Positions 12,701 to 23,586 of a DNA stretch of 64,000 bases are shown one piece after another (position 1 is the first letter of the stretch; each line of letters begins with the position of its first letter). Both the position numbers and the translations under genes were made by a program. The DNA is from Dicaeum eximium (lineage: Eukaryota; Chordata; Aves; Passeriformes; Dicaeidae), in contig VWZP01008345.1 in the NCBI GenBank assembly GCA_013396995.1, positions 859,964-923,963 of the forward strand, read 5' to 3'. The notes under the pieces are model-generated. The model searched no databases. It saw only the letters and a program-made list of their open reading frames with translations, and was not told where the DNA came from.

Positions 12701-15700
12701 CTGCAAGAGAAAGCCTCCAGAACCACCAAGGATAGAGAATCTGGCAATACCTGCACTGACATTTTCCACAAGGAGTCCTTCTGCTCAGCTGCTGGCTCTG
12801 ATGAGGCACTGGGCAGCAGCTGCCCCGTGCCTCTGCTTTGGGCTCCATCCCCCTGAACAGGCAATCCCAGCTCAGGAATTGGGAGCTCAATCCCACCTCC
12901 CTCTGTGCAGGTACCACCTTCTGCCTGAGGCTTGGCACCAGCTGGTTCCTCAGGCTGAGGACAGCCTGCTGCTCAGCTGTGCTCAGGCTCTCTGGCCACC
13001 CAGTGCTGACAGTGAGCAGGACAGTGCAGCACAGCCCCCTCCTCACACCAAGGAAATGCTCTGCTTGCTCACTCACAGCAGCTCCAGCAGCTGGTGATGA
13101 AGATATTTCTCCAGCAGTGGGGTGCTGTACATCCCATCCCCAGGCTAAGGAGCTGGTCCTGGTCCAGCTCCCAGTGGAACCAACAGAGCTGTTGGCTGTA
13201 GAAGCTGGACCATGCCCCACCTGGGAGAAGCTCACTGTCCCTGCTGACACTGCACACACCAAAGATTCCTGGCTTTCCCCACCTTCTGCAGCTCACAGGT
13301 GCTGGCACAGCCCTGTACTACGGAGGGCTCCAGCTCTGGGATAAGGGAGCTCAGAGTGATGGTGGGACAAGGACTCAGCACCTGACTTCATCAGCACACT
13401 CTGTGTCAATGGCTTCCAGGTGGAGACAGCAAGTGCAAAGCAGATGTTCATCTGAGCTCATGTCCTTTGGCCACTTTCTCTGCTCTTTCACAATGCCTGC
13501 CACCCTCCCACTCCCACCAGTATGAAGAGAAAACTTCTCCACAGCTCCTGCCATCTGGATTCACTTTCCTCCATCTCTCTCCAGCTCATGATGTTACTGT
13601 CTATAAATTCCAGCTAAAAAAAAATTTCACGTATTTTTGTGTCTTTCATCTTCACATATCACGCTTATGACTGTCTGTGCTTCTCTCCCTCCTGTTACTG
13701 CTTTTCCAAGCACCTGCTTTAGCCTTTTCTCCTGTGGCTCTGGGGGTGCTGCCAGCTGCTGCTCCATGTCACAGCCCCAGGGCAGCCAACCCAGACTGGC
13801 AAATTCTCCTCTAATGACCAGAACTGCACCAGAGCAGTTTGTGGTGCTCTCCAGGATCCAAGGGCGCCTTCTGCAAAATAAAATGCAACTGCACGTAGAT
13901 ATTTGTTTTGGTCGCTGTCTATCAGCATCTCTCAACACAAAGCACACTTCAGCAGGCTCAGGTTCAATCCAACAAGAAACTGATAAAAGCTGTCTGTCCC
14001 TCAGCTAATCAAGCAAAAAAGTGAGAAGCAGAAAAAAACTGTCAACATGTCAAATCTATCATTCCACAGGGAGAAGGTTCCAGCCAGTATTAAAAACCCC
14101 TTGGAAACTTCTAGCACAAACATCACTGCTACCAAAAGACATTAAAATGTATTTTTTCAAAGCAATAAGCTTTATTGTTTTACTTCTTCCAAGATTTATC
14201 TTAACCCTCTGATCAATTAATTTAATCACCACTAGGATGAAACGTGCCTTACTCAATGAACTTTAAAACTTTTATCATTGAGAAAATATGGGAAGATGAT
14301 GCCAAACATCACCCCTGGATGCCCTGTACAACCACTGTTGATCCCTTTACAGTTGCAGTCTGCCAGCTGAGGTAAAAACAGCAAAAAGCTATGAAAGGAC
14401 CACTCTACTGATCTAAGTGTGGAGGAATTTTTGCCCAAGTTTTTCCACATGACAGCAAGGGGATAAATGCAAAAGGCTTTTAAGCCTGCACATTCAAATG
14501 AAGTTTTGTCTTTCTCCTTCCTTTTATAAATACCAGAAATGCCAACTTCTGCATAAATAATTTATCTTGAATGCTGGTGAAGCAGACAGCACTGCTGAAA
14601 ACAGCACCAGCTTTCAATGAAACTTTGGAGAGGGGGAAAGGAAGAGCTGGCTCAGAGCTTGGCACATGAAGGCAGAGATGATCTTTTCTAATCAAGGTCT
14701 GTATTAGCTGTGGAATGAGTCCATGTTACTCACAGAGAGATGCAAAATACAGAGAAGTGTTTATCATGCAAAAGTGGGGAGCAGGGGGAATGCAAAACTG
14801 CATGGTGGGAATCACAGGAGGATAACAGGATGCAAAGGCATGCCCTACATAAACACACAATCAGGGAGCTCATGATTTTGACTTGTGCACAACTTCCAAA
14901 GCTTTTCTTTCTTGCCTGAACATTGTTGAAGCTAATCCCACAGCACTCCTCCTTCTGTTACAGGAAACCCAGCTGCCTCTCCTGCAGTCACCTGGAGCCC
15001 TGATCTTCCTCCCCTTTGTAAGGGCAGCAGGTCTGAGCAAGAGAAGAAAGTGCTCCCAGCCCCTCTGCACACATAGAGGGGAAAAGCAGAGTCAGAGCCC
15101 CAGCTGGCTTCACTCCCAAACACTGCTTGGGGTCTTTCCCTTCCACAGGTGTCTGATCATAAATTTCCACTCCAAATCAGACTCTTGAACCCACAATGTA
15201 AAACAGCAGTGAGGCAAATGATTTACTGCTCACTTCATCCAGTACCTCTGGCTATGGCACCCTTCTGTGAACACCTAAAAATCAAAAAAAAAATGAACCA
15301 GCCAACAGGGTTTAATTCAGCAAAGACTCCTTGGAATTGCAATCTGTGAGCTGGAAAGGAACTGGGAGAGGCAAGCTTGTTACACCAACCTCGTGTGATA
15401 GTCCTGTCCTTAGTACAGCATTTGAGATGCTGTTCACACTATGCTCTTCTCTTGGTGTTTCACTGGGTAGATTTCATCTTCTACTTGTTTTATTGAATCA
15501 AATCATTACTGAACTGGCACCAGCAGTTCCCCTCATGTCCTCAGAGCACAGGAATGATCTGGGTGGAACAGTGTCACAGCATCCTGAGGATGGAGGCAGG
15601 TGCAGACTTCCTGAGCAGTCTTGAGTTGTTCTTGTTTAAGCTGACAACTGGATCTTTGCTCATGACTATGCAAGACAGCTCCTCTACCTCACACTGTTAG

Positions 15701-18700
15701 TAATAAAACCAGTCACAGGCCCACATAATCCCAACCCAGCAGATGCTGTGTTAACAAGATGACAATTGCTAATTAGAAACAGCATCACTTGCCAACAGGC
15801 AAAGGAACCACACATACACACACAAAAACCCCCAAAACAGCCAGAAAAGCTATGGCAATAATCTGATAAATTCTGTTACCTGAGAACTAGGCACAAGGGC
15901 TTTCCACCAGTGTCCACCTTTCACAAGGTCTACATCACCCAAGGGCATTGACACTTTGCCAATAACGCAATGGCGTGAGAATTTGTCAAAATCCACTACA
16001 GTTAAAAGCAGAGTTCTTCTCTGGGCTTCTAAAAAGGGGATTTCAAATGTGTACCTCTCCTCAAACACTGGGCTCTGTGTTTTGCGTTTCACTCCGGTCT
16101 GCTTGGAGTTCTTCTGATCAGGAAGAAGGCAGATCTTCACATAGGGGTTGGAGTGAGCCATGTCTTGCCTTGAACCATCGTAAGAAATTGGAGGAGGCAG
16201 ATCTTTGGCCTCAATGACTCGCACTATTAGATAGTTGTGCAGCAGATCATACTGTGTGCTAAAATGCAGCATGCCCAGCTGGTACTTGGACAAGATCTCC
16301 TCGTCTGTCAAGGAGTCCATGTCATCGCTATTTGAGTCCAGAGAGTACAGCCTTGGCTCAAATTTTCTAAAATAGTCATCTGGGGTGTAGGTTTTTCGCA
16401 GGACAGTTGGCTGAACTATTTCTTTCTTAGCTCCTATTATTCCAAACTCGATGGGTTTGATGTCAATTAGGGGAGAGCTCGGCCTCCTCGACTCCAGACC
16501 TGAACGAGAGAAACACACAAATGTGATTGTTAGAAAATCCACTGAAGCAATCACAGGTGCACATCAGCTTTGGGTGAGCTGTTCTGTGGCTGTGCAATGC
16601 CAGCACAGGCTCCACTGTGGGGCTTTTCCCCCTGGCACTGCCAACACTTCACAGCACCCTCAGCTGGGCTGAAGCACAAACTCCCCTGCACTTTTCCTTC
16701 TCTGTCCAATCATCACCCTCATGCTCCAGCAAGAAAAACAGGGCTGGCCACTTCCACTGTGCTCCTGCAAAACAGGATGGGATTTTAATCAATGTGCCTT
16801 CAACTTGACTTGGCTCCCTGTCTAAAAGACGAAAGAGCAAGAGGTACAGTTTGATTTTCTGCCCCAGAAGAATCACATTAAGGCTGGAAGGAGGCCCTTA
16901 CTTGAGATGCGGCGCGTGAGGCTGTAAGTGGACCGTGATGTGTCTGAGGAGGAGCGCCTTCCGTCAGGGGAAACGTCCTGCAGAGTGGGAGGCAGCTCGC
17001 TGATTGTGTTATCAGAGTCTCCATCTTTGTCCTCATTCTGGCTGCTTATCCTGTTATAATGAGAGACCTTTGCATGATTCAGCCCAGTACAAGGAGGATA
17101 TACAGAATAACAGCGTGTTCTGGCATTCTGGGGCTCATCTGGGGTGCTCTGGGTATCTCCTGATCGATCTGGCCAGCAAAAGGCTGAGCAACTGACTTCA
17201 GACCCATGTGAAAAACACATTCTTCACCTTTCTGCCTGTCTTTCAAACAGTTTTATCAGTATCTGAGCATGACACAGGCCACTAAGGCACATATAACTCT
17301 GATGTTGATCAGAAATATTATACTTCTCTCTAAGGAAAAAAATCAAACCAAAACCTCACAAACCACAAACCTCAAACAGTAGCTTCCTGCTGTAATTCAC
17401 AGCTACAGACTTCACCAGGAATGAACCAGCAGCACAGAAAATCACCATGCTCCCAAATATATCCCAAACCTACCTCAGACCTCCTGGTAAAATATTTCAG
17501 GTTTGCCAGTAAAGTTTCAAAACTTGATCTTACAGACACAATTCATCATTTGCTATTTATTGGCATGCCTTTTTAAGTATTTGGCTGCTTTTTATCCACT
17601 TTTATAAACCAGATGTGATTCTCAGCAGACAATAATTTTACTGCCCAGGGATCTTGGTGGGAGCAGGGAAGTTGGCGGGATCTAACTGACAAAACAAGTT
17701 TTGTAGCATCTTTGAGAAGACTCCACAGAAGGCTGGCATCGTAGAGAAGTCCACATGTAACTCCCCTTTCAGTTTATTTAAATGGATATATGTGCACACA
17801 AGTTGTTTTTATATAAAACAACATTCTGGTTAAAAACCCCAGCATGTCACAGCTGCAGTGGCTCCTGAAGGAAGTGAGGATCTCCCAGCTCTGACTGCAA
17901 GCAGGGCAGGAGCAGCCAGTACCAACTGCAGGAGGTGAAGTGTGCAGCTGTGAGCTCAGAGGGGAGCACTGCTGATGGAAATGGAATCCCACAGCGGGCT
18001 CATGACGTGTGGTGCCTCCTGCAGAACAGCCAGGCCAGAGACACAAAACAGCAGCAGATCACAAGGAAAGCATCAGCAAGAAATGAGCAAAGCAATGGGG
18101 AATTCTGTGTGAATTTTGCTTCCAAGCCACCCCTTCTATGTGCACAGCTCAGCTGGGTATAATTGAAATATATTGAATAATTTTCATAAGTAACCAATGA
18201 CTGCGGCAGAGCAATCGATACATTCTGCAAAAAGCAGTAAACTTGCAGAAAAGCCCAACAAGCATTAAAAAAACAAACAAACCCCCAAAACCAACTGGAA
18301 ATTCTTATCCAAACCCACAAAGTTCACAGCAGGATCCATACAAATTTCACCAAGTCAGACTCACACAACTCATCCACACTAAAAAAAAAATTCTGCTGAT
18401 AACCAAAACCAAACCCTCTGCTAAAAGGGGTGTACAATATTTGCACAGCTCTGCAGCCCATTAGAGGCAGTCCAAACCATACAGTTTGATATATAATCAG
18501 TACTTGGAACACAAATAGCTTTTTCATGCCTAAATGCAGGTCCACACAATCACAGGTGGCATTTGGATATGCCTGTGTTTGAGAAGCAAATGCACAGAAC
18601 AAGGCAGGGTGAAAAGGGAATCAGGAAGAGAGGCATTAAGGATGTTCTACAATGGGTAAACGTAATAGTGAGTTAATAACATACAGATGACCTTTAGTAA

Positions 18701-21700
18701 GGAAATTGCTACTGAGCCACAATAATTTTTCCTCAAATAAACTTTGGCTCTGGTTAAAGCAGCTCTGTTTTTGTTTAATCCGAACCTTTGGGAAGAGGAG
18801 TCGTGTCCTGATTTCAATTCAGTCTCACAGTGTGCACTGTTTATCTTTGGGGTTTGTGTAGAATATTCCATAACAAGCAGCTCAAACATCCACTCTCATT
18901 CCCAGGCCATTTCTGCAAGGACCAGGATGCAAGTGCTGCTCATGAAATAACAAGAAGTTACATGCACAGGTCATTGCAACTGGACTCATTGCAGGAAGGT
19001 TTGGGGCTTTTTTCCTATGCTGCCACTGCAAAAAAACTCAGAAAGTGAGAAAAATCCATATTCCCCCAAGAGGAAGGGCTTAAACTTGCAGCTTTACCAT
19101 CCACTTCTGAATTTCCAGGACAATGAGGTGTCTCAGAGCTGCCAAAGGGAAAACCCAGGGCCAAAATATAAAGGATGGGTCATTAACCATGGGCAGTTAT
19201 GTTTGCTCATTCACCAATGAGGACCATAAAAACAGTTTTCCCCTGGGGAGTGGGTAGGAAGGTGAGGAAGGCACAAATTGCATTCTACATTACACCACTG
19301 TCTCATGGCCATGAAGAATAGGCAAGATGGAAAGACCTCAGCTGAAAACTTCGATCTATTTTTAAAACACTTTCAGGCTGCAAGCAGGGAATACAATAAA
19401 TTGATTTGTTCCCAAATTCAATGCATGTATCTAAATGCAAAATAAGGTGATGTCAAAGCTGTTTATCATTGTAGGTGTTTCCACTAAATACAAAATCCCC
19501 CTGTTCAAAAATAGGAGGGAAAAAAAAGAGAACGAGGGGTTCAACTGGTATACACAGATCTCTGAGCACTTAAAACCTTTATTCTAAGACAAGTCCAAAC
19601 TCTTACTCTGCTCACACATCTAACCCCAGAGATCATTCCCTACATCCAAAAATGCATATAGGGATATAAAAATGTAAGATCAACACAGTGAAAAGAGAAT
19701 TCTTTGGTTTCTGAATTCTGAGTCCACATGGGATCATTTCCACCTGAAACATGCACACAAAAAGCTCGGGTCTCCTATTTGTCAGCAGACAAAATATATC
19801 AAATCTGGCTCCTGCTTTTTACTTTCTTTTCCTCTTCATCTTCCAGACCCTTGTTCCTCTACAGGCTCATTTCCTCCCCCTCTTCTCTCAAGCACATCCC
19901 CTTGGGTCTTCTACTTCTCCCTAGATCCCTTTGTCCTCCTCAATAAAGTAATTCCTGTGCTCCCTCACCATTTTCCAGCCTGGAAGCACAAAGCATTATC
20001 ACATTGCTGGCACCACTCTGGGTCCATGCCAGCTCCAGAGGAGCCCACAGCATTTTCAAGCAAGCAAAGCCTCATCTGCAACTCAAAGTGTGTCAACAGG
20101 CATCCTCAGAGATCACAGGTCTGCTGTGTCACAGGAGAGGGTGACCTCAGTGACCCTAAGGCATGGCACAGTCCAGGTCCCTGGCCAAGCAGAGCTACTT
20201 CTCTCCTGTACCCTCCTCTTTGGTGCCTGCTGCCCCTCTCAGGCTTTACCTCTGGGAACTCACCTTCCCTCAGCACTAGAGCAGAACAGGGAGACCCTAA
20301 CTGCACCAAAACACCTGGAGCTGGATGGAAAGATGGAAAAATGGCCTGGGCTGGGGTCACAGGGACCCTTCCCAGGGCTGTCAGCATCTGCAGGTGAAGC
20401 ACAAAGTGCAAGAGGGCTGAAGAACTGGGTTGTTTTTTACCACAGAGCGTTGTCCTCTGCTTATGGCCATTTCAAGAAGTTATTGTAGGGGCTTTCAGAT
20501 GGAGCAGGACCAGGGAGAAACAATACAGGCTGGAGAGAGCATTTTATGAGTCCAAAGGTTTCCATGTTCTCTGCCCGTGGCAAAGTCCAACTCATCTGCA
20601 AAGCCACCACACATCTGAGATTTGAGATAACAAGAACAGGGCTTCAGCACTCACATCACCCCTTTAGCCAGACAGAAGAACCCAAGAGTCAAAAACTACA
20701 CCCTGGCACAATCACTCCACACCCCAAAACACACAGCATGGCCCTTCCACTGCTCAGCACACCAGATAAGCTCTGAATCACCCTCTCTCCACCAGCCCAG
20801 CTACTTGCTCCCAAGATGTAATTGCTCCTGCACCAATCTTTCCACATCCAATAGTGCAACCTCATCACTGTGCTCTCCTGTGCGTGATGCTTTCCTATTT
20901 AGCATTGATTTTGTTTCCATTCCCCATTAATTGCAGGTGAATCCATTTCTGAGCATATATCAGACTCTTAAATATGCTGCTCCACACCTAAAAACCACTC
21001 TAACTCATCTTGAACAGCTCTATTTTTATTGCTTCAGTATTAATTACCATCCTGTTCTACCTGAATTCAAAAGGGTACGTGGACAAGACCACGATTTAAA
21101 TGTGAGAAAATTTATTTCATGCAGCACTAAGACATGACCCTTCCAGAGCTGACACAGAATAACAGCACATACTCACAGGAGTAGATAAAGTGACCTGAGT
21201 GCCCCTCAGTGCCCAGGTACCAAAGTCTGAGCAGCACACGATGCACTGAACAGGCCTCTCGTGTGCCACAAGTTCTGGACACGCTGAGGCTGTGTCCATC
21301 AAAGGGTCTGCTCCACAAAGACAGCCCAGCCCAGCTGACAAGGCAGCCACTAAAACACCAGAGAGCTCTGCTCCCTTCCTGCTTTCACTGCTGTCTCCAC
21401 GGGGTCACCTCTGTGCTGCAGGTTACTGACCAAGAGGGAGTAAAAGAGGGAAGACTTCACTGACTTCCTTCGTAGTGGATTTGCAAAAATACTAATCAAA
21501 GCTCCAGACAAGACCTGGTGCTGTGGTTCTTTAATGATTTGAGAAGAAATTCTGAAGAGTACTACGGTGACGCAGGAATCAAGTCCTGCTAAATGAAACT
21601 TTAAATGAATTCCCCCCTCAGAGCACGTAGGAGCTATGCCTTTCATCTGCCTATATGATAACCACCTTCACGCTAGGATAAGAAAGTATTTCAGAACAAC

Positions 21701-23586
21701 CTCATCAGCATTTCAGCCAAGTTGAAGTGCTCCAAGGGGTTGGTCCATTTGAAGAGGAAATAAGACTGAAGATGAAAGGCGTCTTTAGAGAAGGGGGCAC
21801 AGCTCAACCAGTTATCAGCTTGTTATGCCAGCTTACAGAACTTCTGTCTTACCCATCAGAAAAGGTTTTTTCAAAGACTAACCTTGCTATTTGAGTTAAC
21901 AGAGCTGCCCCTTTTCACCATGCCAGGAGTAGCCTGCATTCCCACCCTCAGGAGGTTCCTGCTCTCTAAGTGACATCCTCTGAATGTCCCCTTGCAATTC
22001 CTATCAATACTCTCATCACAGCTCAGCAATTGCAATTCCTATCAATACTCTCATCACAGCTCAGCAGTCCTACTCCTTGGTTAGAGCTGGAAATCGTGCA
22101 TCTAAACTTACAGCCAGGCTGGAGTTTGAGCAGGAAAAGGTCCCAGGATTTCAACTTCATCTTCATTTGTTTGACAACAGCTACAGTCAAAACACTTCTG
22201 ACAACAATTTCTGCAAGTCCACCGGCACAGCAAGAGATCCGAGATTCGAGCGAGCAGACCCTGGAGCCATTGCAAACCAAAGTACAAGATTACAACCCAT
22301 CAGTAGCTACTGAGAAAAAACACTCAGCTGTATTTGTGTTTGTGTTTCTGCAACAGAACATTAAGAACTATATTTATTTCATCTATACCAACAGACAAGT
22401 GCTATGCAGTTACCAGCCCAACCCCACTGATGCCACAACAAGGCAGGAAAATAAGCATTCTCTGCAGGTATTTTCCCCTCTAGTAGAAATGTATTATTAT
22501 GTAGGCTGGCAAGAGGGTGATTTACAAAGCACTGTGGCACAGCAATATGCTGGACTGGAAACATGCATATTCCTCCACACACATCAACAATCCAATAGAT
22601 CAGCAAACATACAACAGAAGGAATTAAAACCAGAAGGTAAGTGAAAGCTTCAATTTAATCAAGCAAGGATCTATTTAATTAACACAGCAATGTGAACACA
22701 TTTCATCCTTGTAGATCTATCTGTAACATTTGTACAATCCATGCACATGGAGCATTACAGCCCAACAAACTCACCACTAGAATGGATTAGCCAGACCACA
22801 CTATCCTCATGCTTTTGCTCTGCTACCATGATTAATTTAATGAAGAACCTTCAATGATATTTTTTTGAAGAATAGTTGACCCAGAGAAGTCTTTCATTTT
22901 TAGGTTTCTGTGGTGGCACTGGCAGCACCACTTGTACCAGTGTCAGCTCCCCACTGGAGCAGCAGCACTCTGTGGCCCCACTTCCATGCCATCCCCACAG
23001 CCTTCCCCCCACTCCAAAGCTCTGCTTTGAGAGGAGCAGAGAGCCAAAGCTCAGCTCATTTCCCACCCACACCAGCCCCAACTTCTGCTGCTCATGAGAG
23101 GGCTCATTGGGCAGCACAAGGGCTCTGCTCTGCGGGCACGGTGGGAGATCCCAGCTCCAAGGGCACAGCACCTGCACCCAGGGCCAGACTGCTTCACACA
23201 GTATGTGACCTTGAAATGCTCCTGAGCAACTGAGAAATAAAGTGTGTGAGACATTCTCCCTAGTTATCTCCCCAAAATACTCGAGACATTTACAGTATTC
23301 GTGTGTGTGGACCATGCGGAGGGGTTTCCTCACAGGAACCTGATCTGCAGAGAAGACTTCATGGAAACTTGGCTTTTTGCTACAGTAAAACATACTTTTT
23401 CTTTTTCCATAAACAAAATCTGGGCACTGCAAACCAAAAAATTACCAGCTCAAAATGCAGTGCATTAATTTTATCTGGGACATCAGTAAAGAGTCAGAAA
23501 ACACGAGACAATTCCCTCAGGATGGAGCAAGGAGACAGAGGCAGGAGTGAATCATCAGATTAACTCACCTCATTTATTGGTTCCAA
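6683..23586 (-). CDS. SYT17: SYT17 (synaptotagmin-17 / B/K protein), partial, six coding exons
   Basis: Coding segments are 23569-23586, 22112-22260, 16902-17050, 15880-16499, 7490-7610 and 6683-6838, all minus strand, all with GT-AG borders and matching phases. They join into 1213 nt (404 codons plus one base). The product has a cysteine-rich N-terminal cluster, a Ser-rich linker (SPDGRRSSSDTSRS), a C2A domain and most of a C2B domain, the layout of SYT17. In the family the cysteine cluster is palmitoylated and anchors the protein to Golgi and vesicle membranes in place of a transmembrane segment; the protein acts in membrane traffic and neurite growth. Mammalian SYT17 is about 474 aa, so a five-residue first exon and about 65 C-terminal residues are missing. 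Neither was found: the first may lie in or near the CpG island gap at 26510-26697, the last should lie left of the window. Gene identity is very secure; the missing ends are inference. Confidence 0.97.
6839..7489 (-). other. SYT17 intron (651 bp)
   Basis: This lies between the two C2B exons, with GT at 7489-7488 and AG at 6840-6839. Nothing else was recognised. Confidence 0.9.
7490..7610 (-). CDS. SYT17: SYT17 coding exon: start of C2B
   Basis: This exon has 121 nt (40 codons plus G). The acceptor is ..CCCTGCAG; the sequence opens N-E-V-E-L-G-E-L-L-L and includes SLNYLPSAGRLNVDIIRAKQ, the first strands of a synaptotagmin C2B domain, ending QTDMSQGS before the donor GTAAAG. The final G pairs with AT of the next exon to give the Asp of DPFVK. 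Confidence 0.96.
7611..15879 (-). other. SYT17 intron (8.3 kb)
   Basis: This lies between the C2A exon and the first C2B exon. A 25-nt A run at 9740-9764 is the only simple repeat of note. The short open frames on both strands have no recognisable domains. Confidence 0.88.
9740..9764. repeat. A25 homopolymer
   Basis: An uninterrupted run of A in a SYT17 intron. No retrotransposed gene body was recognised next to it. Confidence 0.95.
15880..16499 (-). CDS. SYT17: SYT17 coding exon: linker and C2A domain
   Basis: This 620-nt exon (GT completing a Ser codon, then 206 codons) runs from LESRRPSSPLID to LVPSSQ. It holds the rest of the linker, including YSLDSNSDDMDSLTDEEIL, and a full C2A domain (QLGMLHFSTQYDLLHN, VRVIEAKDLPPP, SNPYVKICLLPDQKN, FEERYTFEIPF, VVDFDKFSRHCVIG, GGHWWKAL). 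If the first exon codes for five residues, loop positions that are Asp in Ca2+-binding synaptotagmins are Asn228 (SNPYVK) and Cys287 (SRHC), while Asp280 and Asp282 remain. This fits the weak or absent Ca2+ binding reported for the family. Acceptor ..CGTTCAG, donor GTAACA. Confidence 0.97.
16500..16901 (-). other. SYT17 intron (402 bp)
   Basis: This is a short intron between the linker exon and the C2A exon, with consensus GTAAGG and CAG borders. Nothing else was seen. Confidence 0.9.
16902..17050 (-). CDS. SYT17: SYT17 coding exon: Ser-rich linker
   Basis: This exon has 149 nt in phase with its neighbours (G + 49 codons + A). It encodes ISSQNEDKDGDSDN, then SPDGRRSSSDTSRSTYSLTR and RIS, which matches the SYT17 linker before C2A. 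The acceptor is ..TTATAACAG and the donor GTAAGG. The linker is rich in serines with basic residues nearby, so phosphorylation is plausible. The frame stays open upstream of the acceptor to an ATG at 17218-17220, but that stretch does not resemble SYT17 and is treated as intron. Confidence 0.92.
17051..22111 (-). other. SYT17 intron (5.1 kb)
   Basis: This intron separates the cysteine-cluster exon from the linker exon. It contains a perfect 36-bp direct duplication (38-bp period) at 21993-22066, about 45 nt into the intron from the donor. No other gene or known repeat was recognised. Confidence 0.88.
21993..22066. repeat. Tandem duplication, 38-bp period, two copies
   Basis: The unit starting TGCAATTCCTATCAATACTC is present at 21993-22028 and again at 22031-22066, with 36 identical bases per copy. 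The lack of divergence suggests a recent duplication. It lies about 45 nt downstream of the SYT17 donor at 22111. Confidence 0.9.
22112..22260 (-). CDS. SYT17: SYT17 coding exon: cysteine-cluster N-terminus
   Basis: This exon has 149 nt (49 codons plus CT of a split Leu codon). It starts after ..CTCCAG with G-L-L-A-R-I-S-D and ends before the donor GTAAGTTT. The segment LLCRWTCRNCCQKCFDCSCC holds eight cysteines in 20 residues, the palmitoylation cluster of B/K protein. It is followed by the conserved acidic and proline stretch EDEVEILGPFPAQTPAW. The frame has no upstream Met and depends on splicing. The split Leu codon is completed by the first G of the next exon at 17050, which supports both borders. 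Confidence 0.93.
22261..23568 (-). other. SYT17 intron (1.3 kb)
   Basis: This lies between the 18-nt microexon and the cysteine-cluster exon. A long minus-strand open frame at 22851-23432 has no recognisable domain and overlaps only intron. Confidence 0.82.
23569..23586 (-). CDS. SYT17: SYT17 coding microexon (18 nt, LEPINE)
   Basis: On the minus strand an acceptor ending ACAG is followed by 18 nt encoding L-E-P-I-N-E and then the donor GTGAGT. Mammalian SYT17 reads LEPLNE at residues 6-11, directly before GFLSR. The phase is 0 on both sides, matching the next exon, which starts with G-L-L-A-R-I-S. A long pyrimidine-rich tract precedes it, with a TGC triplet about 28 nt upstream of the acceptor. 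A six-residue match with both splice sites exactly flanking it and the right gene order is unlikely by chance. An 18-nt exon is in the microexon range, so it may be alternatively spliced. Confidence 0.82.

Noticed and set aside
21970..22644. 224-codon plus-strand frame
   Set aside because: Antisense to the SYT17 cysteine-cluster exon and includes the tandem duplication; no domain.
22851..23432. 193-codon minus-strand frame in a SYT17 intron
   Set aside because: Lies between two verified SYT17 exons, has no domain, and no splice phase links it to them.
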